DNA of 64,000 nucleotides from JAWKZG01 sp041396125 (GTDB taxonomy: Bacteria; Pseudomonadota; Gammaproteobacteria; Competibacterales; Competibacteraceae). Numbering within the stretch: position 1 is the first letter of the stretch; each line of letters begins with the position of its first letter. The notes below the pieces were generated by a model. That model was not told the origin of the DNA. It did no database searches and worked only from the letters and a program-made list of their open reading frames with translations. Position numbers and translations under genes: made by a program. Below are positions 17,190 through 26,468 of this stretch, piece after piece. The stretch spans positions 62,001 to 126,000 of the forward strand of contig JAWKZG010000015.1 in assembly GCA_041396125.1 (NCBI GenBank). Reading direction: 5' to 3'.

Positions 17190-18269
17190 TTACTGCTTTG
17201 ATATTATTTTATCTATCTGGTTCAGTAGGCTACGCCAGTCACGCAGCCAGCAACAACGATGATTATACTCTTCTACCAGGATCATGCGAACATTGTTTTG
17301 CTGTAATAAAGTGGCAGGAAAAAGCGCAGGTGGAATATTGCGATCTGCTGCGCCGAGGTAATGAATCTGTGCAATGGTGTCTGGTAGCGCGAGTTCCAGT
17401 GCCGGGTTGAGCGATCCGGTCAATGGACTGTAATGATGCAGCCGGGCCCAGGCGGCAGGGTCCAGATTGCCGGCCAGACTGACAACGGCTCTGATGCGCG
17501 GCAGTCTCGCAGCCAACAGCATGGCCAGGGTAGCGCCGCCGCTATGGCCGATCAGCACGGTGTCGCTGGCCGTTTGGTAGAGTGGTAATTGACGGAGCGC
17601 TGCTGCCATACTGGCAACTACGGCCTCGCTGTAGCGATGACTGGTCCAATAACGAGGGGCACATCCGGCCGTGCGGGTCAGGCCGTCATAGCAGGGTCGC
17701 CCCAGATACAAGGCCGGTGCCGGATCACTGGCGAGCAAACGCAAAGCCAGCGGGTGGCGTGCGGTAGGGTCAGATGCTGGTTGGGTACGGTTCAACCAGG
17801 GGTCGCCATCGCCTTCCAGATAAACGTGCAAACGCGTAAATGCAGCTGGCGGATGGGCGGTCAGTTTGTCGCTTGTACCCAGCATAGCTGCTGCCGGGGT
17901 ATTGAGAAAAAGCCGGTGACTGAAACCGCTGCCTGATACCTGTAAGGCGCTTAATCCCAGCCGTTGTGCCAGCTGTTGCTGTCGCTCGACAGGTGCCTGG
18001 CAGGACGCACAAAAGCTGATAAGCGCCGCCAGACCCAGAGCTTGCAAACATTGCGGCCAATAGTGCCATAAGCGTTCTTTACGGATCAAATAGGCCGGCA
18101 AATTGACTAAAAGCAAAGCAAAAGCGTTCAAATCCAAGTAACCTGAAAACACGTTTAGGCTTCTTCCAGCCGGCGGCTCAGACCCCACAGGATGCGGGTA
18201 TCCGTGCGGACAGCCGCTACCCTTGTGAGGAAGCGGAGCAGGTATCGGAATACACCTGACGACAATCAA
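17190..18269 (-). CDS. Alpha/beta hydrolase, probably exported
   Basis: The enzyme core carries the nucleophile elbow VLIGHSGGATLAMLLAAR, an aspartate region in HYLGAADRNIPP and a late histidine in EEYNHRCCW, a complete Ser-Asp-His triad. This fits a serine esterase or lipase-like hydrolase; the substrate is unknown. The true start is uncertain: the frame opens at a TTG (18269), but the first 60 residues look non-coding. A TTG at 18089 would give a positively charged start followed by a hydrophobic stretch ending FCASC, close to a lipoprotein cleavage site. No clear ribosome-binding site decides between them. It is divergent from the caspase-like gene. Confidence 0.7.
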   Translation of the reverse strand: MIVVRCIPIPAPLPHKGSGCPHGYPHPVGSEPPAGRSLNVFSGYLDLNAFALLLVNLPAYLIRKERLWHYWPQCLQALGLAALISFCASCQAPVERQQQLAQRLGLSALQVSGSGFSHRLFLNTPAAAMLGTSDKLTAHPPAAFTRLHVYLEGDGDPWLNRTQPASDPTARHPLALRLLASDPAPALYLGRPCYDGLTRTAGCAPRYWTSHRYSEAVVASMAAALRQLPLYQTASDTVLIGHSGGATLAMLLAARLPRIRAVVSLAGNLDPAAWARLHHYSPLTGSLNPALELALPDTIAQIHYLGAADRNIPPALFPATLLQQNNVRMILVEEYNHRCCWLRDWRSLLNQIDKIISKQ

Positions 18270-18371
18270 GGCCGATCATACATCAGGTACTAAAAAAACT
18301 AGATAAAGTACTGTTGTGTTCGATTTGGGGCAGCGTCAGGTCGGTTTTTTTGCAGTCTTAAACTTGCAGGC

Positions 18372-20759
18372 ATGAATAAGGTAATCGCGATGATTCGACT
18401 GAACCAGACAGGACGTACCTTAACGCTGTTTCTCACCAGTTTAACGCTTACGCTGGCTCTGGGAGCCTGTGTTACAGGCACTGACCCCGCACTTACGGAA
18501 TCCTTTCAGGCAGCGGGTGACGACCCTGGAAAACTATTGATTGTGGATTGCCTGCTGCCCGGGCAGGTGCGCAAACTGGGAACCTCTGCAACCTATATTA
18601 CGGCGCGGCGACCGATCAAGACCACCATTGGCTTGTGTGAGATTCGTGGCGGTGAGTACATCGCTTATGACCGGGCTGATCTGAGCACCGCGCTGCGCTT
18701 TTGGCTGGCACCGGCTGAGAGCGGCGATCCGCAGGCCCAGGCAAATGTCGGTGAGATCTACGAACGAGGCTTGGGAGTGGCGCCTGATTATGCTCAGGCC
18801 GCAGTCTGGTATCGCAAGGCCGCCGAGCAAGGCTTGCCGCGGGCGCAGATTAATCTGGGGCATCTTTACGAACGGGGTCTGGGGGTGCCGCAGGACAAGA
18901 CTCAGGCACTGAACTGGTATCGTGCGGCCGCAGGCCTGAGTGCGGATGAACTGGTGTTTACTTCTTCTTTGCAAGATTTGCGCGCCCAGGCTCTGGCATC
19001 CGACCAGGCGGTGAGCGCTGCCCGTCAGGAAGCAGCCAGCGCCCGTGCCGAGGCCGATCGCCTGCGCGCCCAGCTGCGCGATTTGCAATCCCGGCTGCAG
19101 CAGCAAAATCAGCAGGAACGCAGTATTCGTAATGAGCTGGACAAGGCACGGCAAGCTTTACTGCGTACACCGCAGCCTGTTGCAGTATCGCAACGCAGCC
19201 CGCAGACGGTGGTCAAGGAAGTTGTCAAGCTGGTGCCCGTCGCTGACGACACCCAAGTACGCGCTTTAAAGTCCGAACTGGCGAAGCAGATCCAGGAGCA
19301 GAGCCGAATCAAGCAGGAAGCCGAGTTATTACAGCAACGACTGGCAGCGGAAGCCAGCGGGAAGTTAGCGCTGCGTGAACAATTGGCGCAACTGGAGCAG
19401 CAACTGGCCGCGTCTAAAAAGGAGAAGCAGCAACTGACGCAGAATGATGCAACGATCCAGCAGGCGCGTATGCAGCAATTGAGTCAGGCGCAACAGGACT
19501 TGCAGGCTGCCCGCCAGGCTTTGCAGCAGCACGCTGATTTATTGCAGTCGCAAGCGAGTACAGAGACCGAGCAATTGCGCCAGGCGTTGGCCGACAGTGA
19601 AGCGCGCATTGCCGAGTTGCAGCAGACCTTGACAACAAGCCGCGATCAACTGGTTTCGCAGGCCGATCTGGATGTACAGCGCGCTAATCTGATGCGGGCC
19701 CGGCAGCAACTGGATGCGACCCGTCAGCAGATCGAACAGCAGCAACGTGTGCTGGCCCAGCGCGATGATGCAGAAGTACGCCAATTGACCGAGCAATTGC
19801 GGGCGCAAAGCGAAGCACTGAAAAACAAGGAAGCCCAGATTCAGGAACTGAGCGAAAAGCTTAATAGCAGTGCCGAGAAAATTGCTCAGGCTTCCGGGCA
19901 GATTGAAGCGCTGGAACAGGAAACCGAGACCGTTAAACAAACCATTCGGGTCAGAGGCGAGGTACCGTCCGAGAGCCCGGTCGCCCAGACCGAAGAACCT
20001 CGTTTCGCCGGGCTTGATTTTGGCCGCTATCATGCACTGGTGATCGGCAATAACAATTATGCCAATATGGAGGGTTTGAAAACGGCGGTCAGCGATGCCC
20101 GTGCTATTGCCGAGGTCTTACGTAGCCGTTATGGTTTCAAGGTGCAATTATTGGTTAACGCGACCCGCAAGGATATTCTCTCGGCCCTGAATAAATACCG
20201 GGAGCAACTGGGTGAGAGTGATAATTTCCTGGTCTACTATGCCGGTCACGGTAAACTGGATCGGGCCAACGACCGTGGTCATTGGTTGCCAGTAGATGCC
20301 GAAGCCAATGATCCCACCAACTGGATATCCAATACCTCGCTGACGGATATTATCAACGCTATGCTCGCCAAGCACGTTATGGTTATCGCCGATTCCTGTT
20401 ATTCCGGCAGCCTGACGCGCTCGGTATCAACGGCTTTAGGGACCGATGCCACCGCGAACCTGCAGGAGAAATGGTTGCGTAAAATGATTACGCTACGGTC
20501 GCGTACGGTACTGACGTCAGGCGGGCTGCAGCCGGTACTGGACAGTGGGGGCGGCAATCATTCTATCTTTGCCAAAGAACTGTTACAGGCGCTGCGGAGC
20601 AATGATAATGTGCTGGAAGGTCCGTTATTGTATAGTCAGGTTGCCCGCCGCGTAAAAACTGCGGCCACTCGCTTGGGATATGATCAAACGCCGGAATATG
20701 CACCGATCAATTTTGCCGGCGACCTGGGTGCGCCGTTTTTCTTTCGCCCGCAGGCCTGA
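18372..20759 (+). CDS. Caspase-fold (peptidase C14) lipoprotein with Sel1 repeats and a long coiled coil
   Basis: This 795-aa protein has three parts. A lipoprotein signal ends in LALGAC (Cys33), so it should be anchored to a membrane on the periplasmic side. Two Sel1-type repeats follow (about 119-192, EIYERGLGVAPD and HLYERGLGVPQD), then a glutamine-rich coiled coil (about 205-540). The C-terminal third is a caspase-like domain starting at RYHALVIGNNNYA. The catalytic dyad is intact: His626 in YYAGHGK and Cys676 in ADSCYSGSL. ATG 18390 is an equally plausible start and leaves a tidier signal peptide. Substrate and activator are unknown. The neighbours include a divergent hydrolase, a beta-barrel protein and an FHA-EAL protein. 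Confidence 0.88.
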   Translation: MNKVIAMIRLNQTGRTLTLFLTSLTLTLALGACVTGTDPALTESFQAAGDDPGKLLIVDCLLPGQVRKLGTSATYITARRPIKTTIGLCEIRGGEYIAYDRADLSTALRFWLAPAESGDPQAQANVGEIYERGLGVAPDYAQAAVWYRKAAEQGLPRAQINLGHLYERGLGVPQDKTQALNWYRAAAGLSADELVFTSSLQDLRAQALASDQAVSAARQEAASARAEADRLRAQLRDLQSRLQQQNQQERSIRNELDKARQALLRTPQPVAVSQRSPQTVVKEVVKLVPVADDTQVRALKSELAKQIQEQSRIKQEAELLQQRLAAEASGKLALREQLAQLEQQLAASKKEKQQLTQNDATIQQARMQQLSQAQQDLQAARQALQQHADLLQSQASTETEQLRQALADSEARIAELQQTLTTSRDQLVSQADLDVQRANLMRARQQLDATRQQIEQQQRVLAQRDDAEVRQLTEQLRAQSEALKNKEAQIQELSEKLNSSAEKIAQASGQIEALEQETETVKQTIRVRGEVPSESPVAQTEEPRFAGLDFGRYHALVIGNNNYANMEGLKTAVSDARAIAEVLRSRYGFKVQLLVNATRKDILSALNKYREQLGESDNFLVYYAGHGKLDRANDRGHWLPVDAEANDPTNWISNTSLTDIINAMLAKHVMVIADSCYSGSLTRSVSTALGTDATANLQEKWLRKMITLRSRTVLTSGGLQPVLDSGGGNHSIFAKELLQALRSNDNVLEGPLLYSQVARRVKTAATRLGYDQTPEYAPINFAGDLGAPFFFRPQA

Positions 20760-20761
20760 GT

Positions 20762-21229
20762 TCAGACGGACACACGCAGATCATGCTGCATACGTACTGC
20801 AGCTTCGCGGCCGTAGTAGTAGTTTGGTATGATCTGCGTCTCGCGGTAGCCCAGCGCCTGATAAAACTGGCGGCTGATCGTATTGCGGGCGCGAACTTCC
20901 AGCTGTACGTGTGCAATCCCCGCTACACGGGCAGGTTTTTCAAGCCATTCCACCATGCTGCGCCCGATGCTGCGGCGGCGTAATGCCGGATTTACCGCCA
21001 ATAACAGCAAATGCGCGTTTTCAGCGTGGTAGTGCATGATAGAAAAACCAACGAGCGAACCATTAGCCCGTGCTGCCAGCACATTGACGTCAGGGTGAAG
21101 AATCTGTTTTAGCACCCGGGCGCTGCGCCAGCGCCATTCCAGACCGGCTTCGACCAAGTCGCGTGACATCGCAGCGATGCGTACCGAATCGGCTGGTTTG
21201 GCGAGGGCGAGTTCAACGGTTGCGGCCAT
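20762..21229 (-). CDS. GNAT-family N-acetyltransferase (RimI-like)
   Basis: The 155-aa protein shows the GNAT fold: LLLLAVNPALRRRSIGRSMVEWLEK is the acetyl-CoA pyrophosphate-binding region, followed by VQLEVRARNTISRQFYQALGYRE, the pattern of RimI and related N-terminal protein acetyltransferases. Substrate not determined. It is convergent with the caspase-like gene, with only 2 bases between stops, and divergent from the enolase-superfamily gene. Confidence 0.85.
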   Translation of the reverse strand: MAATVELALAKPADSVRIAAMSRDLVEAGLEWRWRSARVLKQILHPDVNVLAARANGSLVGFSIMHYHAENAHLLLLAVNPALRRRSIGRSMVEWLEKPARVAGIAHVQLEVRARNTISRQFYQALGYRETQIIPNYYYGREAAVRMQHDLRVSV

Positions 21230-21327
21230 AACTAAATATCCTGCTTATACTGGCGTCAGCTTCATTATGAGCATCTCCGACCTGTTGTCAGTTGTCAATA
21301 ATTTGTTCCTTACCAGAAGGAGGACCT

Positions 21328-22536
21328 ATGAAAATTACCTGTTTAGAAACCATTCAACTGGAGGAATTCCCCAACTTAGTCTGGTTACAGATTCATACGG
21401 ACGAAGGTATTAAAGGGCTGGGGGAGACTTTTTTGGGTGCACAGGCGACGGCAGCGTATCTGCACGAAACCGCCGCCCCCTTGTTGCTGGGGCAGGACCC
21501 GCTGCACATCGATGCCCATTCCCATAAGCTGATGAACGGTTATCTGGGGTTTGCCAGCAGTGGTGCGGAAGTGCGCGGTGCTTCAGCGGTGGATATTGCA
21601 TTATGGGATATATTCGGTCAGGCGATGAACCAGCCGATCCATCAAATGTTGGGTGGTTTGAGTCGCGATAAAATCCGCACCTATAACACCTGCGCGGGGT
21701 ATCGATATGTGCGCGGCGGCGCTGGCCAGCGGACGGATAACTGGGGGCTGAACAGTGCTGCCAAACAGGGGCCCTACGAAGATCTGGACGCTTTTCTGAA
21801 CCGTGCCGACGAACTCGCCCACAGTCTGCTGGAGCAGGGCATTACCGGGATGAAAATCTGGCCGTTCGATTTTGCTGCCGAGCGCAGCGGCGGGCTGTAC
21901 ATCTCACCGCAGGAACTCAATACTGCACTGGAGCCATTTCGCAAGATCCGCAATGCCGTCGGCGACAAAATGGACATCATGGTGGAGATGCATTCGCTCT
22001 GGAACCTGCCGGCTGCCAAACGGATTTTGCAGGAACTGGAACCCTTCAAACCGTTCTGGTACGAAGATCCGATCAAAATGCATAATTTCGATGCCCTGGC
22101 TGAACTGGCTGCCAGCACCCGCGTGCCGGTCTGTGCCAGTGAAACCATCGCCGGCCGGCCGGCATTCCGGGAACTGATGGCCAAACATGCCACCGGTATT
22201 GTTATGCTGGATCTCAGCTGGGTCGGCGGTATTTCCGAAGCCAAGAAAGTCGCTACAATGGCCGAAGCACATCTCTTGCCGGTTGCACCGCACGATTGTA
22301 CCGGACCTGTGGTGTTGATAGCGTCGCTGCATTTGTCGCTGAATGCACCGAATGCCCTGATCCAGGAGTCAGTGCGAGCGTTTTATACCGGCTGGTACAA
22401 GGAACTGGTAACGGAATTGCCGCGCATTGAAAACGGTTATGTTTATCCGATGAGCGGGCCGGGGCTGGGAACTCAGTTATTGCCGGATGTTGTAAAGCGG
22501 CAAGACGCAACCATACGGCGTTCGGAGCTAAAGTAG
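21328..22536 (+). CDS. Enolase-superfamily enzyme, mandelate racemase/acid-sugar dehydratase type
   Basis: This 402-aa protein is a mandelate-racemase/muconate-lactonizing family member, probably a sugar-acid dehydratase. The KxW-type base is in GMKIWPFD; metal ligands are the glutamates in MVEMHSLW, WYEDPI and CASETIAGR; the His-Asp dyad is from APHDCTGP and MLDLSWVGG. The exact acid sugar cannot be read from sequence. I chose ATG 21328 because AGGAGG lies just upstream; an in-frame ATG at 21292 has no such site. No transporter or sugar kinase accompanies it, so it appears as a single gene closed by a strong terminator. Confidence 0.85.
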   Translation: MKITCLETIQLEEFPNLVWLQIHTDEGIKGLGETFLGAQATAAYLHETAAPLLLGQDPLHIDAHSHKLMNGYLGFASSGAEVRGASAVDIALWDIFGQAMNQPIHQMLGGLSRDKIRTYNTCAGYRYVRGGAGQRTDNWGLNSAAKQGPYEDLDAFLNRADELAHSLLEQGITGMKIWPFDFAAERSGGLYISPQELNTALEPFRKIRNAVGDKMDIMVEMHSLWNLPAAKRILQELEPFKPFWYEDPIKMHNFDALAELAASTRVPVCASETIAGRPAFRELMAKHATGIVMLDLSWVGGISEAKKVATMAEAHLLPVAPHDCTGPVVLIASLHLSLNAPNALIQESVRAFYTGWYKELVTELPRIENGYVYPMSGPGLGTQLLPDVVKRQDATIRRSELK

Positions 22537-22553
22537 CCGATCTGACAAACGGT

Positions 22554-22598
22554 ACTGACAGCGGCAGGGTATACCGGTCGCCGTTGTCAGTGGTTTTT
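22554..22598 (+). terminator. Rho-independent terminator after the enolase-superfamily gene
   Basis: A 12-bp stem (ACTGACAGCGGC at 22554-22565 with GCCGTTGTCAGT at 22580-22591, one G-U pair) is followed by GGTTTTT. Confidence 0.8.
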
Positions 22599-22624
22599 GC
22601 AAGCGCTGCAGCGCCCGGTGCGAT

Positions 22625-23557
22625 TTAAGATAAGCGTGAACGCAAGGTGCGTAGGCGACCGGCGATTTTAGCGCTGAGAGTTACGTTGTGGCTGTCTTTT
22701 GATGACTCGACCCTATGACGTTCCAGCAATTCCGGTTTTTCTTTGTTTTTATCTACTGCCATCAGGGCCTGCTTGATGGATGAATCCATCAGCGATTCCT
22801 TCACAGGTTTGTTCAGATAGCGATAGATTTGTCCATGGTTGATCAGTTTTACCGCCCTGTCCGGCGTGATCATGGACGTCTGCACAATAGTGATAATCTG
22901 TGGGTATTGCTCTTTCAGCAGCATAATAAAATCTGCGGCGTCGATCTCATCATTAATCGACGTGTCAATGATCAGCAGATCAATGTCTTGCGCAACCAGA
23001 ATATCCAAGGCTTCGGCAATACTGCTGGCGGCGTAAAGCGCGTATTTTTTGCCGTAACGCTGGGCGAAAATATTCTGGGTTTCCTGATCGTCATCCAGTA
23101 TCAGCATGCCGTGGGATTGGGGCCTCGGCAGCGCTTCGATGGCAGTTGCCGGGATGGCCGGTTCTGCCATCGAATCCATGGTGTGCTCAGCAATTTCCAC
23201 TGCGCTGTCAACGATAACCCGCAGCTCTGCCGCCTGCCATGGTTTGATAACGAAGCGGAAAACCTCGCCCTCATTGATCGAATTCATAATAGCGGACATG
23301 TCAGAATATGCCGTTAGCAGAATACGCATTGTAAAAGGCGATATCTTTTTCACTTCTTGCAATAATTCATGCCCAAGCATGTTTGGCATGAGTTGATCAC
23401 TAAGAATCGCATGTACCCGTTCGCGCTGGATAATGTCCAGCGCCTCGGCACCATTGCTGGCGGTCAGAACCTGATATTTAGCTTTGAAGACCTCGCGCAG
23501 GATTATCAGAGTTTGGGGATCATCGTCGACACATAATATCTTGGCTTTATTGCTCAT
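22625..23557 (-). CDS. Response regulator with two receiver domains
   Basis: This 310-aa protein contains two CheY-like receivers and no output domain. The first (about 6-125) has KILCVDDDPQT, the phospho-aspartate in AILSDQLMP, LLTAYSD and the VIKPW lysine. The second (about 150-270) has MLILDDDQET, the aspartate in LIIDTSIND and YLNKPV. The last 40 residues are basic. Without a DNA-binding or enzymatic domain it probably relays phosphate or works through protein contacts. No histidine kinase is adjacent. Confidence 0.88.
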   Translation of the reverse strand: MSNKAKILCVDDDPQTLIILREVFKAKYQVLTASNGAEALDIIQRERVHAILSDQLMPNMLGHELLQEVKKISPFTMRILLTAYSDMSAIMNSINEGEVFRFVIKPWQAAELRVIVDSAVEIAEHTMDSMAEPAIPATAIEALPRPQSHGMLILDDDQETQNIFAQRYGKKYALYAASSIAEALDILVAQDIDLLIIDTSINDEIDAADFIMLLKEQYPQIITIVQTSMITPDRAVKLINHGQIYRYLNKPVKESLMDSSIKQALMAVDKNKEKPELLERHRVESSKDSHNVTLSAKIAGRLRTLRSRLS

Positions 23558-24068
23558 CTCTGTTCCTTCCCGCCAATACTGCGTACTCTGGCCGTTCGTA
23601 AGAAACGGCTTGCGATCACTACGAAAATACCATCCTGCAGCTGCAGGCCATACTGCGTCCCGTTAAAATAGCACACTAAAATATCCTGATCATTGAAGTT
23701 TTACCGCATTCGGCTAATAGCCAGTCAGTACGTCATTACAGGATAATCATCCTGGCACTGGTCTTGCTGCGTATTGCATTACAGAATTAGTTATCGTCCA
23801 TCCCCGCCATGATTTTATGGGCGACAGCGTGCATTTATGCGGATTGGCAAGAATTCTAGGACTATTCTTTTGAAGATCGCACTGAGTTGGTCTGTTTAAT
23901 GTCGTTTCAGCTTGGCGGGAGGGCGTTGTCTCTCGCAGAAGAGCGAGCTATACAGATAACGTGGTGTGAGGAAGAAATGAACGCGAAGAGGGGGATTTTA
24001 AATTGCTTTTAAAGCAGGGTGGGCACGGTGCTTGCCGCTGCCCACCCAGATAATCAGAGCAGTATAGC
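23558..24068. other. 511-base gap without a convincing gene
   Basis: The gap lies between two minus-strand genes. It holds a terminator-like hairpin for the thiolase gene (24017-24047) and presumably the promoter of the response regulator near 23560-23700. I see no coding frame with recognisable content. Confidence 0.5.
24017..24047 (-). terminator. Terminator-like hairpin after the thiolase gene
   Basis: GGGTGGGCA (24017-24025) pairs with TGCCCACCC (24039-24047), and the inner CGG/CCG can extend the stem. On the minus strand a TGCTTTAAAAGC stretch follows rather than a pure T-run. Confidence 0.55.
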
Positions 24069-25250
24069 TTAGCGCTCCAGCGCCAGCGCAACACCCTGAC
24101 CACCGCCAATGCACAGTGTCGCCAAGCCTTTTTTGGCATCACGACGCTGCATTTCGTGCACCAGGTCTACCAGAATACGGGCACCGGAAGCGCCAATCGG
24201 GTGGCCAAGCGCTATCGCACCGCCATTGACGTTGACTTTGCTGGTATCCCATTCCAGAGCGCGGTTGACGCTGATCGCCTGGGCTGCGAAGGCTTCGTTA
24301 GCTTCAACCAGATCCAGATCATGCACCGTCCAGCCGGCTTTTTTCAGGCAGCGCTGGGTGGCGGGGATAGGGCCGGTCCCCATGATTTTAGGGTCAACGC
24401 CAGCACTGGCATAGGCAGCGATACGTGCCAGCGGCGTCAGACCGAGAGTCTTAGCCATGCTCTCGGACATTACCAGCAGGATGGCAGCGCCATCGTTAAG
24501 ACCGGAGGCGTTACCAGCCGTAACGGTGCCGTCTTTTTTGAATGCCGGGCGCAGTTTGGCAAGCCCTTCAGCGGTGGTTTGTGGCCGGATGAATTCGTCA
24601 TGCTTGAAAACCACCGGATCGCCTTTGCGCTGCGGAATGCTCACTGGCACGATTTGGGCGTCAAATTTACCGGCTTCCTGGGCTGCTCCGGCCTTCTGTT
24701 GCGAGGCGGCTGCAAACGCATCCTGCTCTTCTCGGCTGATGCCGAATTTTTCCGCGATATTTTCAGCGGTGATACCCATATGGTAGCCATTGAAGGCATC
24801 CCACAGGCCATCTACGATCATGGTATCAAGCAGTTTCCAGTCACCCATCGCAACGCCTGTGCGTGAGTTCGGCAGTGCATGGGGGGCCATGCTCATGCTC
24901 TCCTGGCCGCCCGCGAGCAGGATATTGGCATCACCGGCCATAATCGCTTGCGCGGCCAGCGCAACGGTTTTCAACCCGCTGCCGCAGACTTTATTGATGG
25001 TCATGGCGGGGACAATTTCCGGCAATCCGGCTTCGATCACGGCTTGTCGGGCGGGATTCTGGCCAGTGGCTGCGGTCAGTACCTGACCCAGAATGGCTTC
25101 GTCGATTTTACCGGGTTCAACGCCGGTCTGTTCCAGAATGGCTTTGATCACGGTTGCGCCCAGGGTGCTGGCTGGCACCGTGGCAAGCGAGCCTTTGAAA
25201 TTACCAACCGCGGTGCGGCGGGCGGCGACAATAACAGCTGATTCAGTCAT
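24069..25250 (-). CDS. Acetyl-CoA acetyltransferase (thiolase)
   Basis: This 393-aa biosynthetic-type thiolase condenses two acetyl-CoA to acetoacetyl-CoA, the first step toward polyhydroxybutyrate and the reverse of ketone-body use (PhaA/AtoB). The acyl-accepting cysteine is in INKVCGSGLKTV, the histidine in GGAIALGHPIGASGAR and the second cysteine in TLCIGGGQGVAL. I chose ATG 25250, which has a GGAGGATAAG ribosome-binding site; an open frame extends upstream to 25295 but adds unrelated residues. It is 13 kb from phaC, and no phaB reductase is in the window. Confidence 0.93.
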   Translation of the reverse strand: MTESAVIVAARRTAVGNFKGSLATVPASTLGATVIKAILEQTGVEPGKIDEAILGQVLTAATGQNPARQAVIEAGLPEIVPAMTINKVCGSGLKTVALAAQAIMAGDANILLAGGQESMSMAPHALPNSRTGVAMGDWKLLDTMIVDGLWDAFNGYHMGITAENIAEKFGISREEQDAFAAASQQKAGAAQEAGKFDAQIVPVSIPQRKGDPVVFKHDEFIRPQTTAEGLAKLRPAFKKDGTVTAGNASGLNDGAAILLVMSESMAKTLGLTPLARIAAYASAGVDPKIMGTGPIPATQRCLKKAGWTVHDLDLVEANEAFAAQAISVNRALEWDTSKVNVNGGAIALGHPIGASGARILVDLVHEMQRRDAKKGLATLCIGGGQGVALALER

Positions 25251-25364
25251 GGGCTTATCCTCCGGGGGTGTGTTGCCTCTGCTGCAGTGCAGCAATCCGC
25301 GCTATGATACCGCCAAACACAGTCGCGGGTATACGTATTTATGCGGTATGAGTCGTGAACCTGT

Positions 25365-25970
25365 TTATTGGCCAAAAGTTGTTGCGGTTTCGAGGTAGCG
25401 TTTCTCCTGGTCGGTTGAGATGCGGCCAAGCGCCTTGTTACGATGGGGAAAACGGCCAAACTGTTCGATGATTTCCTGGTGCTTGACGGCATAGTCAAGA
25501 TTGCCCTGAGCGCGTTTGCGATAAGCCGGGGGGGCCGCGTCGCGCAATTGGGTGTACAGGGCGACGCAACGTTTCTGATCGGCCAGGTTTTCGGAGTGCT
25601 CAAGCGGCAAATAAAAAAACACCTGCTCGCTGGGAGCCAGTTGCTGATCATGCTGCAGGCGCAGACCTTCCAGGCAGAGCTTGAGAGCTTTGGCGTCGCC
25701 AGCAAAAGCAGCGCCGCTGCCACGGAAGATATTACGGCTGAACTGATCCAATACCAGAATTAACGCCAGCCGTCCGCGCGGCTGTTCGGCCCAGTGGTCC
25801 AGTTCGCCCCGCAGCGCCTGCTCATGCACAGCGCCAAATTGCGTGCGAATCGTCGCATCGGTGGCCGCGCCGCCTTGAAACCATAGCTTGTTACGCTCTT
25901 CGGCCGCGTAACCGTGCTCATCCAGTTCGCTAAACCAGAAAGTAAGAATAGCTTCGATAGTGGTATCCAT
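25365..25970 (-). CDS. DUF924-family protein
   Basis: The 201-aa protein matches DUF924 (TPR-like fold, function unknown). Typical features are the start AILTFWFSELD, ALILVLDQFSRNIFRGSGAAFAGD, FFYLPLEHSENLADQKR and the closing FGRFPHRNKALGR. It is cytosolic by appearance. It lies 11 bases after a META-domain gene that is read in the opposite order on the same strand, so the two may be co-transcribed. Confidence 0.85.
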   Translation of the reverse strand: MDTTIEAILTFWFSELDEHGYAAEERNKLWFQGGAATDATIRTQFGAVHEQALRGELDHWAEQPRGRLALILVLDQFSRNIFRGSGAAFAGDAKALKLCLEGLRLQHDQQLAPSEQVFFYLPLEHSENLADQKRCVALYTQLRDAAPPAYRKRAQGNLDYAVKHQEIIEQFGRFPHRNKALGRISTDQEKRYLETATTFGQ

Positions 25971-25981
25971 AAGCGTGATTA

Positions 25982-26431
25982 TTACTGCTCAAATTCCAGG
26001 TTGCCGGCGGGGCCGGACAGGCGCAGTTGATCTGCGTCGATGGTGAATCGGGTAACGCTGGCCAGAGCCTGAAAAAAACGTTGCTCCAGCTCCATCTGCT
26101 CAAGGCAGAACTTTTTCGTTGCGCCGACCTGCCCGATTGTTAAGGTGCCGTCCGGGCTGGCGGTAAAAATCCCGAAGTACTGATTGCAGCCACCATATCC
26201 GTTAATGCGGCCTTCCCGGCTGAAACTCATTGTAATCGGGGGCTGGACTTGCACAGATTGCCCTGCGAGTGTTGTCAAGCGCCAGGGTTGACCCTGTTCC
26301 AGCAGGACTGGGTTGCTATGACTTGGTTGGTCAGAGGCGTCGTTATTCATGCCGATGCAACTTGCCTGACTGACCAGACTGAAGGCTAAAAGGCAGCCCC
26401 AGAATCCTGTTTTTGAACCAGTTTGTGACAT
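25982..26431 (-). CDS. META-domain (HslJ-like) protein, probable lipoprotein
   Basis: This 149-aa protein has an N-terminal signal-like segment (FWGCLLAFSLVSQASC) that may be a lipoprotein signal, although the residue at -3 (Q) is atypical. The rest is a META domain, with the NGYGGCNQYFG core and a second cysteine in KKFCLEQMELEQRFFQAL. META proteins such as HslJ are envelope proteins linked to stress and novobiocin tolerance in E. coli; no specific role can be given here. Confidence 0.8.
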   Translation of the reverse strand: MSQTGSKTGFWGCLLAFSLVSQASCIGMNNDASDQPSHSNPVLLEQGQPWRLTTLAGQSVQVQPPITMSFSREGRINGYGGCNQYFGIFTASPDGTLTIGQVGATKKFCLEQMELEQRFFQALASVTRFTIDADQLRLSGPAGNLEFEQ

Positions 26432-26468
26432 GGTGTAGTTCCACGTTTACTCCGATTGAGTAGGGCTA

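Noticed and set aside
17115..17201. A 28-codon plus-strand frame with CHDC and a third cysteine, zinc-ribbon-like
   Set aside because: Too short, lacks a fourth ligand, and overlaps the end of the hydrolase gene.
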